Notes under the pieces: generated by a model
Databases searched by the model: none
Seen by the model: only the letters and a program-made list of their open reading frames with translations
Told to the model about the DNA's origin: nothing
Origin: Candidatus Nitrotoga sp. 1052
GTDB taxonomy: Bacteria; Pseudomonadota; Gammaproteobacteria; Burkholderiales; Gallionellaceae
Direction of reading: 5' to 3'
Assembly: GCF_927312905.1 (NCBI RefSeq)
Contig: NZ_CAKMHQ010000014.1
Coordinates: 1 to 64,000 of the forward strand
DNA: 64,000 nt
Position numbers and translations under genes: made by a program
Shown: positions 47,951-57,638 of the stretch, piece after piece
Layout: every line of letters starts with the position of its first letter
Position numbering within the stretch: position 1 is the stretch's first letter

Positions 47951-48715
47951 ATGGCCAAAGAAAAAGAAATTCCGTTAAAAATTGAGCTGCTTTCCGATGG
48001 TGAGGATAGTGAATTCCGCATACACTCGAATAAGGAAATTCAGTCCATCCTGCGCGGCATTGCGAGGGCAAGCTCGCTCGCGGCACTGTACTACGACGAT
48101 GGAAATGATTTTATCCTAACCACGCTGCTTGGAGTAGACGAGCAAAATGTGTGGCTGGATGTAAGCCCCAGGGAGACAGACAATCGGCGCATTCTGCCGA
48201 GCCATAAATTAATCTTCGTCAGTTCGCACCTACAGGTGAAAGTGCAGTTCATAGCACACCGCATCGAGTACACTTCGTTCAAAAATAAAAAAGCATTTTG
48301 TTTGCCGATGCCCAATAGCCTGTTGCACTTACAGCGACGCGATTATTTCCGCTTGCTCGTCCCCGTAAAAAAACCTCTCACTTGTGTCATTCCAGCCAAG
48401 CCGGGCGCGCCAATTCTCAAGAACTGTCCAACCATCATGGATATAAGTGGCGGAGGCTTGGCATTGGAATGCCAAGAGCACGACACCGAATTTCGGCCGG
48501 GGAAGGTTTATTCAGTCTGCAATATTCATCTGCCGAATATTGGCATGCTGACTACTACGATTCTAGTAAAAAATATTTTTATAATTACCATGCACAATGG
48601 CGAGATCAGGAAACGTGCAGGCTGCGAATTCATCCACTTGAATGGCACGATGGCCATCCTGCTACAACGCTATCTTACCCAACTGCAAAGCGAAAATCTG
48701 ACACAGCGGCTATAA
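47951..48715 (+). CDS. ycgR: YcgR-like flagellar brake protein (PilZ domain)
   Basis: 254 residues with an N-terminal YcgR domain (about 25-125) and a C-terminal PilZ domain (about 130-250). c-di-GMP ligands are visible as QRRDYFR (RxxxR) and DISGGG (the D/NxSxxG motif). By family it binds c-di-GMP and slows the flagellar motor through FliG/FliM or MotA contacts. It lies between the fliK-like/flhB-like genes and fliE and is probably part of the flagellar regulon. Confidence 0.92.
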   Translation: MAKEKEIPLKIELLSDGEDSEFRIHSNKEIQSILRGIARASSLAALYYDDGNDFILTTLLGVDEQNVWLDVSPRETDNRRILPSHKLIFVSSHLQVKVQFIAHRIEYTSFKNKKAFCLPMPNSLLHLQRRDYFRLLVPVKKPLTCVIPAKPGAPILKNCPTIMDISGGGLALECQEHDTEFRPGKVYSVCNIHLPNIGMLTTTILVKNIFIITMHNGEIRKRAGCEFIHLNGTMAILLQRYLTQLQSENLTQRL

Positions 48716-48921
48716 ATAGCGCGTACTTTCATGAACCATTTTCATGCAGCTTCGTTGCTTAGAAAACTGAACAATAATAAATTTCTGAGTTACCAAGTTG
48801 CTGCAAGATATACCCTCGCACCAAAATTGCATGATGGAATTTTACTGGATGGCCGCATATCGCTCTTACAAATACTCAAGCTGCACCGATCAGATCAAAC
48901 TCATGCTGCGCTCTTTAAGTG

Positions 48922-49242
48922 CTACACCTGCATGTTCATAATATCGTTATAGGCAGCGATCACCTTGTTGCGAACCTGCACAGTAGCCTGGAAGGAAATG
49001 TTCGCCTTTTGCATATCTATCATTACGTCGCTCAAGCTAACCTTATCATTACCCAGTACAAATTCCTTTTGCATGGTTTCGGCGTGGTTCTGCGCCTGAG
49101 CTACACCATCCAGTGAAGATTTCAGCACACTGGCGAAATCTGTCGTTGTAATCGCGGCGGCTTTCGGTGCAGCCCCGCCTTGCGCGACGGCCATTGCAGC
49201 GCGCATTTCAGACAGCAAACTATCCACTCCAGAGACATTCAT
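48922..49242 (-). CDS. fliE: Flagellar hook-basal body protein FliE
   Basis: A 106-residue rod adapter between the MS ring and proximal rod. The C-terminal two thirds are canonical (FASVLKSSLDGVAQAQNHAETMQKEFVLGNDKVSLSDVMIDMQKANISFQATVQVRNKVIAAYNDIMNMQV). AGAGG precedes the ATG. It is transcribed divergently from fliF, unlike the usual fliE-fliF operon of enteric bacteria. Confidence 0.95.
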   Translation of the reverse strand: MNVSGVDSLLSEMRAAMAVAQGGAAPKAAAITTTDFASVLKSSLDGVAQAQNHAETMQKEFVLGNDKVSLSDVMIDMQKANISFQATVQVRNKVIAAYNDIMNMQV

Positions 49243-49408
49243 GATTCACCTCTACTATTTGAACATGCACCTTATCACCCACTCTCAAAATTTTAGCGCC
49301 AGAAAAGCAGGAGGATCTTCCCGCTTTTCACAGTACCGCGTCTGAAGCGTCTGGTGATAATGCATGGCATGCGTGTTACTAAATTAATAATTCAAATATT
49401 TACAGCGA

Positions 49409-49447
49409 GCACTTGCACACCACTTTGTTACCTTAAGTGCTTGCACA
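49409..49447. promoter_or_regulatory. Repeats in the fliE-fliF divergent promoter region
   Basis: In the 264-bp divergent spacer, GCACTTGCACA (49409-49419) and GTGCTTGCACA (49437-49447) form a direct repeat, while GCACTT (49409-49414) and AAGTGC (49435-49440) form an inverted repeat. The spacing of about 28 bp suggests sites for a flagellar master regulator serving both operons, though no regulator can be named. A convincing sigma-54 or sigma-28 promoter was not found. Confidence 0.35.
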
Positions 49448-49506
49448 ACTAATGATATTTCACCTTTTGTTCCATAATCGATTAAGCAAAAAATTCGGCG
49501 AATAAA

Positions 49507-51141
49507 ATGGCAGAGCAAAATCTAACCCCTACGTTGATGCAATCGCTGGCAGGGTTCAACAGCAAGCAAAGCATAGGTCTATTGGTCGCCGCTGCGGCCA
49601 TGGCCGCGCTGCTCTTCGGCATGTGGATGTGGGGTAAAACTCCTGATTACCGCGTGTTGTATGGCAATCTTTCCGATCGCGATGGCGGGGCTATCATCGA
49701 ATCGCTGCAACAAATGAACGTGCCTTATAAATTCGCTGAAGGCGGCGGTGCCCTGCTGGTCCCCGCCGACCAGGTGCATGAGGTGCGCCTGCGCATGGCT
49801 TCACAGGGCCTGCCCAAAGGTAGCTTGGTCGGGTTCGAATTGATGGAAAATCAAAAGTTCGGCACCAGCCAATTTCTCGAACAGATGAATTACCAACGTG
49901 CTTTGGAAGGTGAATTAGCGCGGTCGGTACAAACGCTGGCTTCGGTGCAAAGCGCACGCGTGCATCTGGCCATACCCAAGCCGACGGTATTTGTGAAAGA
50001 GCAGCAGCAACCGGGCGCCTCCGTGGTGTTGACACTGCATCCTGGCCGCACTTTGGATGGCAGCCAGATAAGCGGCATCGTGCACCTGATTTCCAGCAGC
50101 GTACCAAATATGCCCGCCAAAAATGTTACCGTGGTAGACCAAAGCGGCGCGTTGCTAAGCTCTGCCAAAGAGGGCAGTAATGGGCAGATGGACGCTACTC
50201 AAATAAGTTACGTGCGGCAAATTGAACAGGCCTATATCAATCGTATTGAAGCCATCATCGCGCCATTGATCGGCGCTAACAATGTACGAGCGCAAGTTAC
50301 GGCAGACGTCGATTTCGCGCAAACCGAGCAGACTGCCGAAAGTTACAAACCCAACCAAGATCCAAAAGAATCCACTTTGCGCAGTCAGCAAACCATGGCT
50401 TCGACGAATGCCGGCGGCCAAAATGCGTCTGGAGTACCAGGTGCGTTATCGAATCAGCCGCCAGTCCCTGCCACCGCACCCATCGTCGCCCCGTCCAGCG
50501 CAGTGGCAGTTGCAACTGGTGGTGTGACGAGCTCTCTCAAGGAGTCCACCGTCAATTATGAAGTGGATCGCACCATCCGCCACACAAAATTGCCTGTAGG
50601 CAGCATTAAGCGCTTGTCAGTTGCAGTGGTACTAAACAATCGCACCGTTACCGACAAAAATGGAAAGAAAAGCTCCAAACCGCTTAACGATAGCGAGAAG
50701 GAGCAAATCACCGCACTGGTGAAAGACGCCATGGGCTTCAACGTCAGCCGCGGTGACAGTCTGAACGTTCTGAACAGCGCCTTCAATGTTGAAAAAGAAA
50801 CTATAACTCCAGAAGAACCCTTCTGGAAACAGCCAGAAATGATCGCGTTGGCGAAGGACTTACTGAAATATCTATTGATCGCAGGCATTGGGCTGTACCT
50901 GCTGTTCGGTGTCATTCGCCCAGCTTTTAGAAATTTTTCCGCCACGTCTGCAGCAGCAGTGGCGAGCAAAACTAATAATGTCCCGCAAGCTGCGGCTCAG
51001 GAACGTAGCGCAGCGCAATACGCAGTACAGCAGGCAAATAACTCCTATGAAAATAATTTAGAGATCGCAAAAAAAATAGCGGGACAAGATCCAAAGATCG
51101 TGGCATCAGTAGTTCAGGAATGGGTGAATAGTAATGAGTGA
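49507..51141 (+). CDS. fliF: Flagellar MS-ring protein FliF
   Basis: A 544-residue ring subunit. TM1 is at about 22-43 (IGLLVAAAAMAALLFGMWMW), followed by the secretin-like/YscJ ring-building domains (DYRVLYGNLSDRDGGAIIESLQQMNVPYKF and VSARVHLAIPKPTVFVKEQQQPGASVVLTL), TM2 at about 452-472 (LLKYLLIAGIGLYLLFGVIRP) and the C-terminal FliG-binding tail (KIAGQDPKIVASVVQEWVNSNE). The stop overlaps fliG by eight bases (ATGAGTGA). Confidence 0.96.
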   Translation: MAEQNLTPTLMQSLAGFNSKQSIGLLVAAAAMAALLFGMWMWGKTPDYRVLYGNLSDRDGGAIIESLQQMNVPYKFAEGGGALLVPADQVHEVRLRMASQGLPKGSLVGFELMENQKFGTSQFLEQMNYQRALEGELARSVQTLASVQSARVHLAIPKPTVFVKEQQQPGASVVLTLHPGRTLDGSQISGIVHLISSSVPNMPAKNVTVVDQSGALLSSAKEGSNGQMDATQISYVRQIEQAYINRIEAIIAPLIGANNVRAQVTADVDFAQTEQTAESYKPNQDPKESTLRSQQTMASTNAGGQNASGVPGALSNQPPVPATAPIVAPSSAVAVATGGVTSSLKESTVNYEVDRTIRHTKLPVGSIKRLSVAVVLNNRTVTDKNGKKSSKPLNDSEKEQITALVKDAMGFNVSRGDSLNVLNSAFNVEKETITPEEPFWKQPEMIALAKDLLKYLLIAGIGLYLLFGVIRPAFRNFSATSAAAVASKTNNVPQAAAQERSAAQYAVQQANNSYENNLEIAKKIAGQDPKIVASVVQEWVNSNE

Positions 51142-52132
51142 TGCAGGAATTACTAAAAGCGCGATTCTGCTGATGACACTCGGCGAGAGCGAGGCAGCAG
51201 AGGTGCTTAAATATCTCGAACCCAGGGAAGTGCAGAAGATCAGTTCAGCGATGATATCGCTCAAGAACCTGACACGCGAACAGGTTAGCAATGTTTTCGA
51301 TGAATTTCACGAGATTGCCTCACAAAAAACAACCATCGGCATGGACGCCAGCGATTATATCCGCAGCATGCTGACCAAGGCGCTGGGCGACGACAAGGCG
51401 GCCGGCTTGCTCGATCGCATCTTGCACAATAGCGACACTAGCGGTATTGAAAGTCTGAAGTGGATGGATCCGGCATCGGTCGCCGAACTGGTCTGCAATG
51501 AACACCCGCAGATCATAGCCGCCATCCTCGTGCATCTCGAACCGGATATGGCTGCCAGCATCCTGGGTTTATTGACCGAACGTACGCGCAGCGACGTACT
51601 ATTGCGCATTGCCACACTGGATGGGGTACAGCCCACCGCATTACGTGAACTGAACGATGTATTAACCAAGCTGTTGACTGGCAACGCGGTCAACAAGAAG
51701 CGCATCAAGGGCGGCGTTCGCACCGCAGCTAAAATCCTCAACTTCATGGGCAGCGTGCAGGAAGGTGTCGTCATTGAAATTGTCCGCAGTCATGACGCCG
51801 ACTTGGCGCAAAAAATTCTTGATGAAATGTTCGTCTTTGAAAACCTGCTGGAAGTGGATGACCGCGGTATTCAGCTCATTCTGCGTGAGGTCCAGTCCGA
51901 ATCTTTAATTGTTGCACTTAAAGGCGCGAGCGAAGAACTACGTGAAAAAATATTCAAAAATATGTCCCAACGTGCTGGCGAAATGCTGCGCGAAGATTTG
52001 AGTGGAAAAGGTCCAGTCAAGGTCAGTGAAGTAGAAGCGGAACAAAAAGAAATCCTCAGGATAGTACACCGCCTTGCGGACGAAGGGCAGATCGCTCTAG
52101 GTGGAAAAGGGGGAGAAGAATCCTATGTCTGA
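51134..52132 (+). CDS. fliG: Flagellar motor switch protein FliG
   Basis: A 332-residue C-ring protein transmitting torque. N-domain SAILLMTLGESEAAEVLKYLEPREVQKIS, the EHPQ motif in NEHPQIIAAILVHLEPDMAASILG, and the C-terminal charged torque helix (IVRSHDADLAQKILDEMFVFENLLEVDDRGIQLILREV) are all present. It overlaps fliF by eight bases and fliH by eight bases. Confidence 0.97.
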   Translation: MSDAGITKSAILLMTLGESEAAEVLKYLEPREVQKISSAMISLKNLTREQVSNVFDEFHEIASQKTTIGMDASDYIRSMLTKALGDDKAAGLLDRILHNSDTSGIESLKWMDPASVAELVCNEHPQIIAAILVHLEPDMAASILGLLTERTRSDVLLRIATLDGVQPTALRELNDVLTKLLTGNAVNKKRIKGGVRTAAKILNFMGSVQEGVVIEIVRSHDADLAQKILDEMFVFENLLEVDDRGIQLILREVQSESLIVALKGASEELREKIFKNMSQRAGEMLREDLSGKGPVKVSEVEAEQKEILRIVHRLADEGQIALGGKGGEESYV

Positions 52133-52745
52133 CGCTGTCACCCCCAAGGAACAACTCACCGCCTATCAGCGCTGGGAGCTGCCCGCCTTCGATATGGTTA
52201 AGAAGGCGGGTACAACGCCCACGATCGACTTGCCCACTGCAGCCCAGCTTGAACATATCCATATACAGGCGCATGAAGAAGGCTATCAGGCTGGTTATGC
52301 CGAGGGCAAAAAACAGGCCGGCACTGAAGCGCAGCGCATGGCAAAGATGCTGGAATCACTGAACAAAGAATTGCAGCAAGTGGATCAGCAGATCGCACAG
52401 GACTTGCTGAACCTGGCATTAGAAATTGCTAAACAGATGCTTCAACAAGCACTCAAAATCAAGCCCGAGCTGCTGCTAAGCGTGGTACGCGCAGCTATTA
52501 ATGAACTGCCGTATTTCAATCAAAATGCCCATCTTGTATTGCATTCTGACGATGCAAAACTACTGCGCACAAGCATGGGTGAGCAGCTGCACCATACCGG
52601 TTGGAAAATTTTCGAGGATAACCAAATTGAACGCGGGGGTTGCCGTGTGGAAACAGCACATAGCCAGATTGACGCTACTTTGCCCAAACGCTGGCAACGA
52701 GTCGTCGCCTCTATCGGACAAGACAACGCATGGCTGGAATCATGA
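52125..52745 (+). CDS. fliH: Flagellar export ATPase regulator FliH
   Basis: 206 residues from the ATG at 52125, chosen because of the GGGGGAG upstream and the ATGTCTGA overlap with fliG; a start at 52101 is less likely. The N-terminal [10 protein letters not shown] motif, Glu/Gln-rich helices ([39 protein letters not shown]) and C-terminal V-ATPase-E-like domain match FliH, which holds FliI at the export gate. Confidence 0.92.
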   Translation: MSDAVTPKEQLTAYQRWELPAFDMVKKAGTTPTIDLPTAAQLEHIHIQAHEEGYQAGYAEGKKQAGTEAQRMAKMLESLNKELQQVDQQIAQDLLNLALEIAKQMLQQALKIKPELLLSVVRAAINELPYFNQNAHLVLHSDDAKLLRTSMGEQLHHTGWKIFEDNQIERGGCRVETAHSQIDATLPKRWQRVVASIGQDNAWLES

Positions 52746-54184
52746 CCTCCCCTACCCAAATCCCCTCAGCCATTCTGGCTCCCATGGGCGACCATGCCCA
52801 GCATTGGCAAGCCTGCCTGCAAGACAACCAGGAATTAATCGCACAGAGCAAACTTTTGTTAATCAGTGGCCGCTTGACCAAGGTCACCGGGCTAGTAATG
52901 GAAGCCGTCGGTTTGAAGATGGCGGTTGGCAGCACTTGTGTTATCGAATTACCCAACAATCGAGTCGAAGCGGAAGTTGTCGGATTCTCTGGGGAAAAAA
53001 TATTTCTCATGCCGGAAAACGATGTGCATGGCCTGATACCCGGCGCGCGGGTAGTGCCGCTAGAACCGGTGAGTACACCACTGCTGGGAAGTAAACAGCG
53101 TACATTCCGGCGGCGTGCGACTGATCACACACGCCACCTGCCGGTAGGTGACAAGTTGCTGGGCCGAGTGCTGGATGGAGCTGGTCGTCCACTGGATCAG
53201 TTCGGGCCGCTAGTGGCAGCAACAACCGCACCCTCGCAAAGCCGTCCCATCAATCCACTGAACCGCGCACCGATCAAGGACGTGCTGGATGTTGGCGTGC
53301 GAGCTATTAATAATCTGCTCACTGTCGGACGCGGCCAACGCATGGGACTCTTCGCTGGCAGTGGAGTAGGGAAAAGCGTGTTGCTCGGCATGATGGCAAG
53401 GTACACCAGCGCCGATGTAATCGTGGTGGGATTAATCGGCGAGCGCGGGCGCGAGGTGAAGGAATTCATTACTAATATTCTGGGGCCAGAAGGCATGGCG
53501 CGTTCAGTTGTAGTCGCAGCCCCCGCCGACACCAGCCCACTGATGCGCTTGCAAGGTGCCGCCTATGCCACAACGATCGCCGAATATTTTCGTGGTCAGG
53601 GCAAGCATGTATTGCTGATTATGGATTCGCTCACCCGTTATGCCATGGCGCAGCGTGAAATTGCACTGGCGATTGGCGAACCGCCCGCCACCAAGGGCTA
53701 CCCGCCGTCGGTATTCGCCAAGCTGCCTCAGTTGGTGGAGCGTGCCGGTAACGGCACGGAAGGTGGCGGCTCAATCACCGCGTTTTATACTGTACTAACT
53801 GAAGGCGACGACCAACAAGACCCCATCGCTGATAGCGCACGTGCCATTTTGGATGGCCACATCGTGTTGTCGCGCCGCTTGGCTGAACAAGGTCATTATC
53901 CGGCCATAGACATCGAGGCCTCCATTAGCCGCGCTATGAGCAGCCTTGTTTCAGAACAGCACTTCACACTGGTACACCGCTTCAAACACTTGTATGCACA
54001 TTACCAACGCAACCACGATTTAATCAGTGTTGGCGCATATGTCAGCGGCAGCGATCCGCTATTGGACGAAGGGCTTGCACTCTATCCATATATGGAAAGT
54101 TTCCTCAAGCAAGGCATGTTCGAGCGTGAATCCTACTCAAGTGGCGTCACCGCCTTTAGCCATCTATTTGAGAATTTACACTGA
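52742..54184 (+). CDS. fliI: Flagellum-specific ATP synthase FliI
   Basis: The ATPase energising export. About 480 residues from ATG 52742 (ATGA overlap with fliH); an in-frame ATG at 52730 is an alternative. Walker [16 protein letters not shown], Walker [19 protein letters not shown] and the [19 protein letters not shown] segment are canonical. The C-terminal helical region is complete. Confidence 0.96.
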   Translation: MTSPTQIPSAILAPMGDHAQHWQACLQDNQELIAQSKLLLISGRLTKVTGLVMEAVGLKMAVGSTCVIELPNNRVEAEVVGFSGEKIFLMPENDVHGLIPGARVVPLEPVSTPLLGSKQRTFRRRATDHTRHLPVGDKLLGRVLDGAGRPLDQFGPLVAATTAPSQSRPINPLNRAPIKDVLDVGVRAINNLLTVGRGQRMGLFAGSGVGKSVLLGMMARYTSADVIVVGLIGERGREVKEFITNILGPEGMARSVVVAAPADTSPLMRLQGAAYATTIAEYFRGQGKHVLLIMDSLTRYAMAQREIALAIGEPPATKGYPPSVFAKLPQLVERAGNGTEGGGSITAFYTVLTEGDDQQDPIADSARAILDGHIVLSRRLAEQGHYPAIDIEASISRAMSSLVSEQHFTLVHRFKHLYAHYQRNHDLISVGAYVSGSDPLLDEGLALYPYMESFLKQGMFERESYSSGVTAFSHLFENLH

Positions 54185-54196
54185 GGCAGCTAAATC

Positions 54197-54658
54197 ATGG
54201 CCAAAATATTTTCCATGCAACCATTAGTACATTTAGCACATCAGAAAAATGATGATGCCACCCGAAAATTCGGCCAGCTAATCCAGCAACAGCAGGCCGC
54301 ACAAACCAAGCTGCATACCTTGGAACAATATCGCGAAGACTACCAGACGCGCTTGCAGCAAGCAGTAAGAAACGGCATTGATCAAACTAGCTTGCGCAAT
54401 TTTCAAGATTTCATCCGCCGTCTGGACGAAGCAGTTGCACAACAACTAAATGCCATTGAACAAATGCACCACTTGATGCAAGCTGGTCGCAACGAACTGG
54501 CAAATACGCAGCGCAACATGAAATCCTTCGATACGCTGGCACAGCGTCATCTAGAAAGCGAAAAGAAACTGGAAGACAAATTAGAACAGCGACAACAGGA
54601 CGAACACACAGGACGCCACTCTGCACTCAAGGCAAGGGCCGCACAAGACGAAATCTAA
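54197..54658 (+). CDS. fliJ: Flagellar export protein FliJ
   Basis: A 153-residue antiparallel coiled coil (LVHLAHQKNDDATRKFGQLIQQQQAAQTKLHTLEQYREDYQTRLQQA) inserting into the FliI hexamer by family analogy. It is rich in Gln and Glu, lacks membrane segments and follows fliI by 12 bp. Confidence 0.92.
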   Translation: MAKIFSMQPLVHLAHQKNDDATRKFGQLIQQQQAAQTKLHTLEQYREDYQTRLQQAVRNGIDQTSLRNFQDFIRRLDEAVAQQLNAIEQMHHLMQAGRNELANTQRNMKSFDTLAQRHLESEKKLEDKLEQRQQDEHTGRHSALKARAAQDEI

Positions 54659-54672
54659 CCTCAGGAGACATC

Positions 54673-55734
54673 ATGCAAAACACAGTCATCCCAGTGACCT
54701 CACCTGCCGTGTCGGCATATACGCCCACAGTAGTGGACAACAGCACAGCGCAGACAGAGCTTTTCGGCAACGTGCTGGCGCGTCAACTCGCTGATAGTGT
54801 CCAGCTTGGCGAAACCAATACTTCCGACACCGGCCTGCCTATAACTGCCGCCACAGATAACATTCTTACCTTAACTGTCAGCAATGAGCAGCCTATCGAA
54901 CTGCAAGTACCCACACCGGATAGTGTCAGCGCATTACCCAGCGATATGCTGGCAGCATTGTTGCCGCCTAACATTGCCACGCAAATATCAATGAGCCGCA
55001 CGCAGCCTACTCAACCAGAAGCTGACTCACACAATCGAGCACAATCTATCACTACAAGTAAAGTGTCCTTGGGGTACGATGCGCCCGCCATTGCAAAAGC
55101 GTCCTTGGAGTACGACACCCCTGCCACTGCACTGGAAATCTTGAATACCGGTCATAGCAGCAAAAGCATGACATTATTGGAAGATTCAAAACTCACACCT
55201 GAATCCTCCACGCAGCTCAACGCGCCACCGTCTAATGCAACGGCTCTCGTTGCGTTACAAGCCCAAGTGTTAAGTGCCGCGAATCTGCATTCACCGATAT
55301 CACTTTCCATAGACATGCCAGTGACAAATAACGCATGGGCTGATGATTTTAGCCAGAAAATCACTTGGGTGGCTACTCAGCACGGACAAAGTGCAGAGCT
55401 GCACCTGAATCCGCCGCAACTCGGCCCGCTTGATGTATTAATAAAAGTTAACGGTGACCAAGCTACTGCGCTCTTCACTTCACCGCATGCCGTTGTACGC
55501 GATGCGATTGAACAGGCACTGCCTAAGCTTCGTGAAATGCTGGCCGATAACGGAATTATGCTGGGGAATGCCACAGTAAGCGACCAATCTCCCAGAGAAC
55601 AACAAACTAAACAGACTGACCAGCAGCAAAAGAGGGAAGGCTGGCAAGCAAAAATGGATCAAGCTATCGTCATCGGCGGCACCCAAGTCAGGTCCGGGCG
55701 TCACCATCAGGGATTAGTGGATACGTTTGCCTGA
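54673..55734 (+). CDS. fliK: Flagellar hook-length control protein FliK
   Basis: 353 residues. A long, poorly conserved, Thr/Ser-rich ruler region (1-220) includes a short duplication (KVSLGYDAPAIA and KASLEYDTPATA). The C-terminal domain (QHGQSAELHLNPPQLGPLDVLIKVNGDQATALFTSPHAVVRDAIEQALPKLREMLADNGIMLGNATVSD) interacts with FlhB. It is the usual genomic FliK, located after fliJ. A 211-bp gap without recognised genes follows. Confidence 0.93.
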   Translation: MQNTVIPVTSPAVSAYTPTVVDNSTAQTELFGNVLARQLADSVQLGETNTSDTGLPITAATDNILTLTVSNEQPIELQVPTPDSVSALPSDMLAALLPPNIATQISMSRTQPTQPEADSHNRAQSITTSKVSLGYDAPAIAKASLEYDTPATALEILNTGHSSKSMTLLEDSKLTPESSTQLNAPPSNATALVALQAQVLSAANLHSPISLSIDMPVTNNAWADDFSQKITWVATQHGQSAELHLNPPQLGPLDVLIKVNGDQATALFTSPHAVVRDAIEQALPKLREMLADNGIMLGNATVSDQSPREQQTKQTDQQQKREGWQAKMDQAIVIGGTQVRSGRHHQGLVDTFA

Positions 55735-55945
55735 TGGACATCGCAATAAATACAGTAATTATGCCAGTCCAAATTTTGGGAAGTTAGAAATAGTTACGGT
55801 ATTGCCCCTCTCAACAGAAAAGATAACCGCGCTACCAAACCAGATCATTACTAAATGTCAAGTTGGGGGTGATTCTCTGCCTTATTCCATTAATCACACC
55901 GATTAAATTTCTCTGATAATTCAACTCAGAAAATAAGGAGCAGCA

Positions 55946-56632
55946 ATGGCAAAACCAATAGAAAAAAAAGAAGAGTCGGATCCCGTGCCAACTGAAGTCA
56001 AGTCAAAATTTAAAAACAAAAAAATGTTGCTAATCATTATGAGTAGCGTCTTGATTTTAGGGATTGCAGGCGGCGCAGGATGGTATTTTACCAAGGGCGA
56101 AAATCACAATGGCAAAAGCGCCAAAAAGATTTCAAAATTATCCGAACAGCCAAAATTTATTGCATTGGAGCCTTTTACGGTTAACCTGCAACGCGAGACA
56201 GCTGACCAATTTTTACAAATCGGCATCACACTAAAAATCGTTCAGCCAGAGCTGGAAGAAAAAATTAAGCAAAATCTGCCTGAAATTCGCAGCCGCCTGT
56301 TGGTATTGCTGTCCGGTAAATACCCTTCAGAACTGACTGCGTCCAAAGGCAAAAAAAAGCTCGTCAATGAAATTATTGCTGAAACCGAGATCGTGCTTGG
56401 CCTGCGCACTGCACCCACCCTCCTCAATTCGATTGCTGATGCAAGTGCCAAATCCGGTGTTGTATCCAGCGTGGAAGCAGCTAGTTCAGTGAAAGCAGCT
56501 AGTTCAGTAGACGCCACAAGTTCCGAAGAATCATCCGTGACATCAGATTCAACAGAGGAATCCGCCAAGCCCAACGGCGAAAAGGAGAGCAGCATCGTGG
56601 ACGTTCTGTTTACCTCTTTTATCATCCAGTAA
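55946..56632 (+). CDS. fliL: FliL with Ser/Ala-rich insertion near the C-terminus
   Basis: A motor-stator accessory protein of 228 residues. A cytoplasmic N-terminus, one TM (about 29-50, LLIIMSSVLILGIAGGAGWYF) and the periplasmic FliL domain (FIALEPFTVNLQRETADQFLQIGITLKI) are normal. Between the domain and the terminal VDVLFTSFIIQ lies an extra stretch of about 60 residues with imperfect repeats (VEAASSVKAASSVDATSS) and an acidic Ser-rich run. Most FliL proteins lack this. GGAG precedes the ATG. Confidence 0.93.
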   Translation: MAKPIEKKEESDPVPTEVKSKFKNKKMLLIIMSSVLILGIAGGAGWYFTKGENHNGKSAKKISKLSEQPKFIALEPFTVNLQRETADQFLQIGITLKIVQPELEEKIKQNLPEIRSRLLVLLSGKYPSELTASKGKKKLVNEIIAETEIVLGLRTAPTLLNSIADASAKSGVVSSVEAASSVKAASSVDATSSEESSVTSDSTEESAKPNGEKESSIVDVLFTSFIIQ

Positions 56633-56636
56633 GATT

Positions 56637-57638
56637 ATGAGCGATTTTCTCTCTCAGGACGAAGTTGACTCGCTGCTCAAAGGAGTAACCGGGGAGCCGG
56701 ATGAGGTAGCTGCGCCAATCGAACCAGCAGGCACTGTGCGCTCATATAACATGGGTACGCAGGAACGTATCGTGCGTGGGCGCATGCCCACGATGGAAAT
56801 CCTCAATGAACGTTTTGCGCGTCTGTTCAGAATTACTTTATTCAACTTGATTAGGCGCACTGCGGAAATTTCAGTGGGACCCATACGCGTGCAGAAATTC
56901 AGTGAATTCCTTCGCAATCTGCCTATACCTGCCAACATCAACATCGTGCAAGCCAAACCTTTACGTGGCAATGCTCTGTTTATCTTCGATCCCAACCTGG
57001 TTTTTTTGGTAGTCGACAACATGTTTGGTGGTGATGGGCGCTTTCACACCCGGGTCGAGGGACGCGAATTCACCCAGACCGAGCAGCGCATCATCCAGCA
57101 ACTACTGGCTGCCGTATTCGAGTCTTATAACAAAGCTTGGCAAGCGGTATATGCGTTGAAATTTGAGTTTGTACGTTCGGAATTGAACCCTCAGTTCGCC
57201 AATATTGCCACGCCGAACGAAGTAGTTGTAACCACCACTTTCGACATTGAATTCGGCGGCGTAGGCGGTGCATTTCATGTGTTATTACCCTATTCCATGA
57301 TAGAGCCAATCCGCGAGCTGCTCTATAGCACCATGCAGGGCGACCATATGGTTGTAGACAAGCGCTGGCTGCGCACGCTGTCCAAACAGATCCAGTCCGC
57401 AGAAATTGAATTGACTGCAGTTCTCGGTCACGCTCAAATTAAATTTGAACAGGTACTGGGAATGCGCAACGGCGATTTTATCCCGTTAGAAATTGCAGAC
57501 AGCATCACGGCGCTAGTGGATGAAGTGCCCGTAATGAAATGCAAGTACGGCATTTTCAACAACCAGTATGCCCTTAAAGTGGAAAAAATATTGGGCAACA
57601 CAAGTGGCGATTTGGCTAATGGAGACGATGATGACTGA
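56637..57638 (+). CDS. fliM: Flagellar motor switch protein FliM
   Basis: A 333-residue C-ring protein. The N-terminal CheY-binding peptide is LSQDEVDSLLKG, followed by the CheC-like middle domain (RMPTMEILNERFARLFRITLFNLIRRTAEIS, GG motif in DNMFGGDGRFHTRVEGREFTQTEQRI) and a C-terminal SpoA domain. It begins four bases after fliL and overlaps fliN by eight bases (ATGACTGA). Confidence 0.97.
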   Translation: MSDFLSQDEVDSLLKGVTGEPDEVAAPIEPAGTVRSYNMGTQERIVRGRMPTMEILNERFARLFRITLFNLIRRTAEISVGPIRVQKFSEFLRNLPIPANINIVQAKPLRGNALFIFDPNLVFLVVDNMFGGDGRFHTRVEGREFTQTEQRIIQQLLAAVFESYNKAWQAVYALKFEFVRSELNPQFANIATPNEVVVTTTFDIEFGGVGGAFHVLLPYSMIEPIRELLYSTMQGDHMVVDKRWLRTLSKQIQSAEIELTAVLGHAQIKFEQVLGMRNGDFIPLEIADSITALVDEVPVMKCKYGIFNNQYALKVEKILGNTSGDLANGDDDD

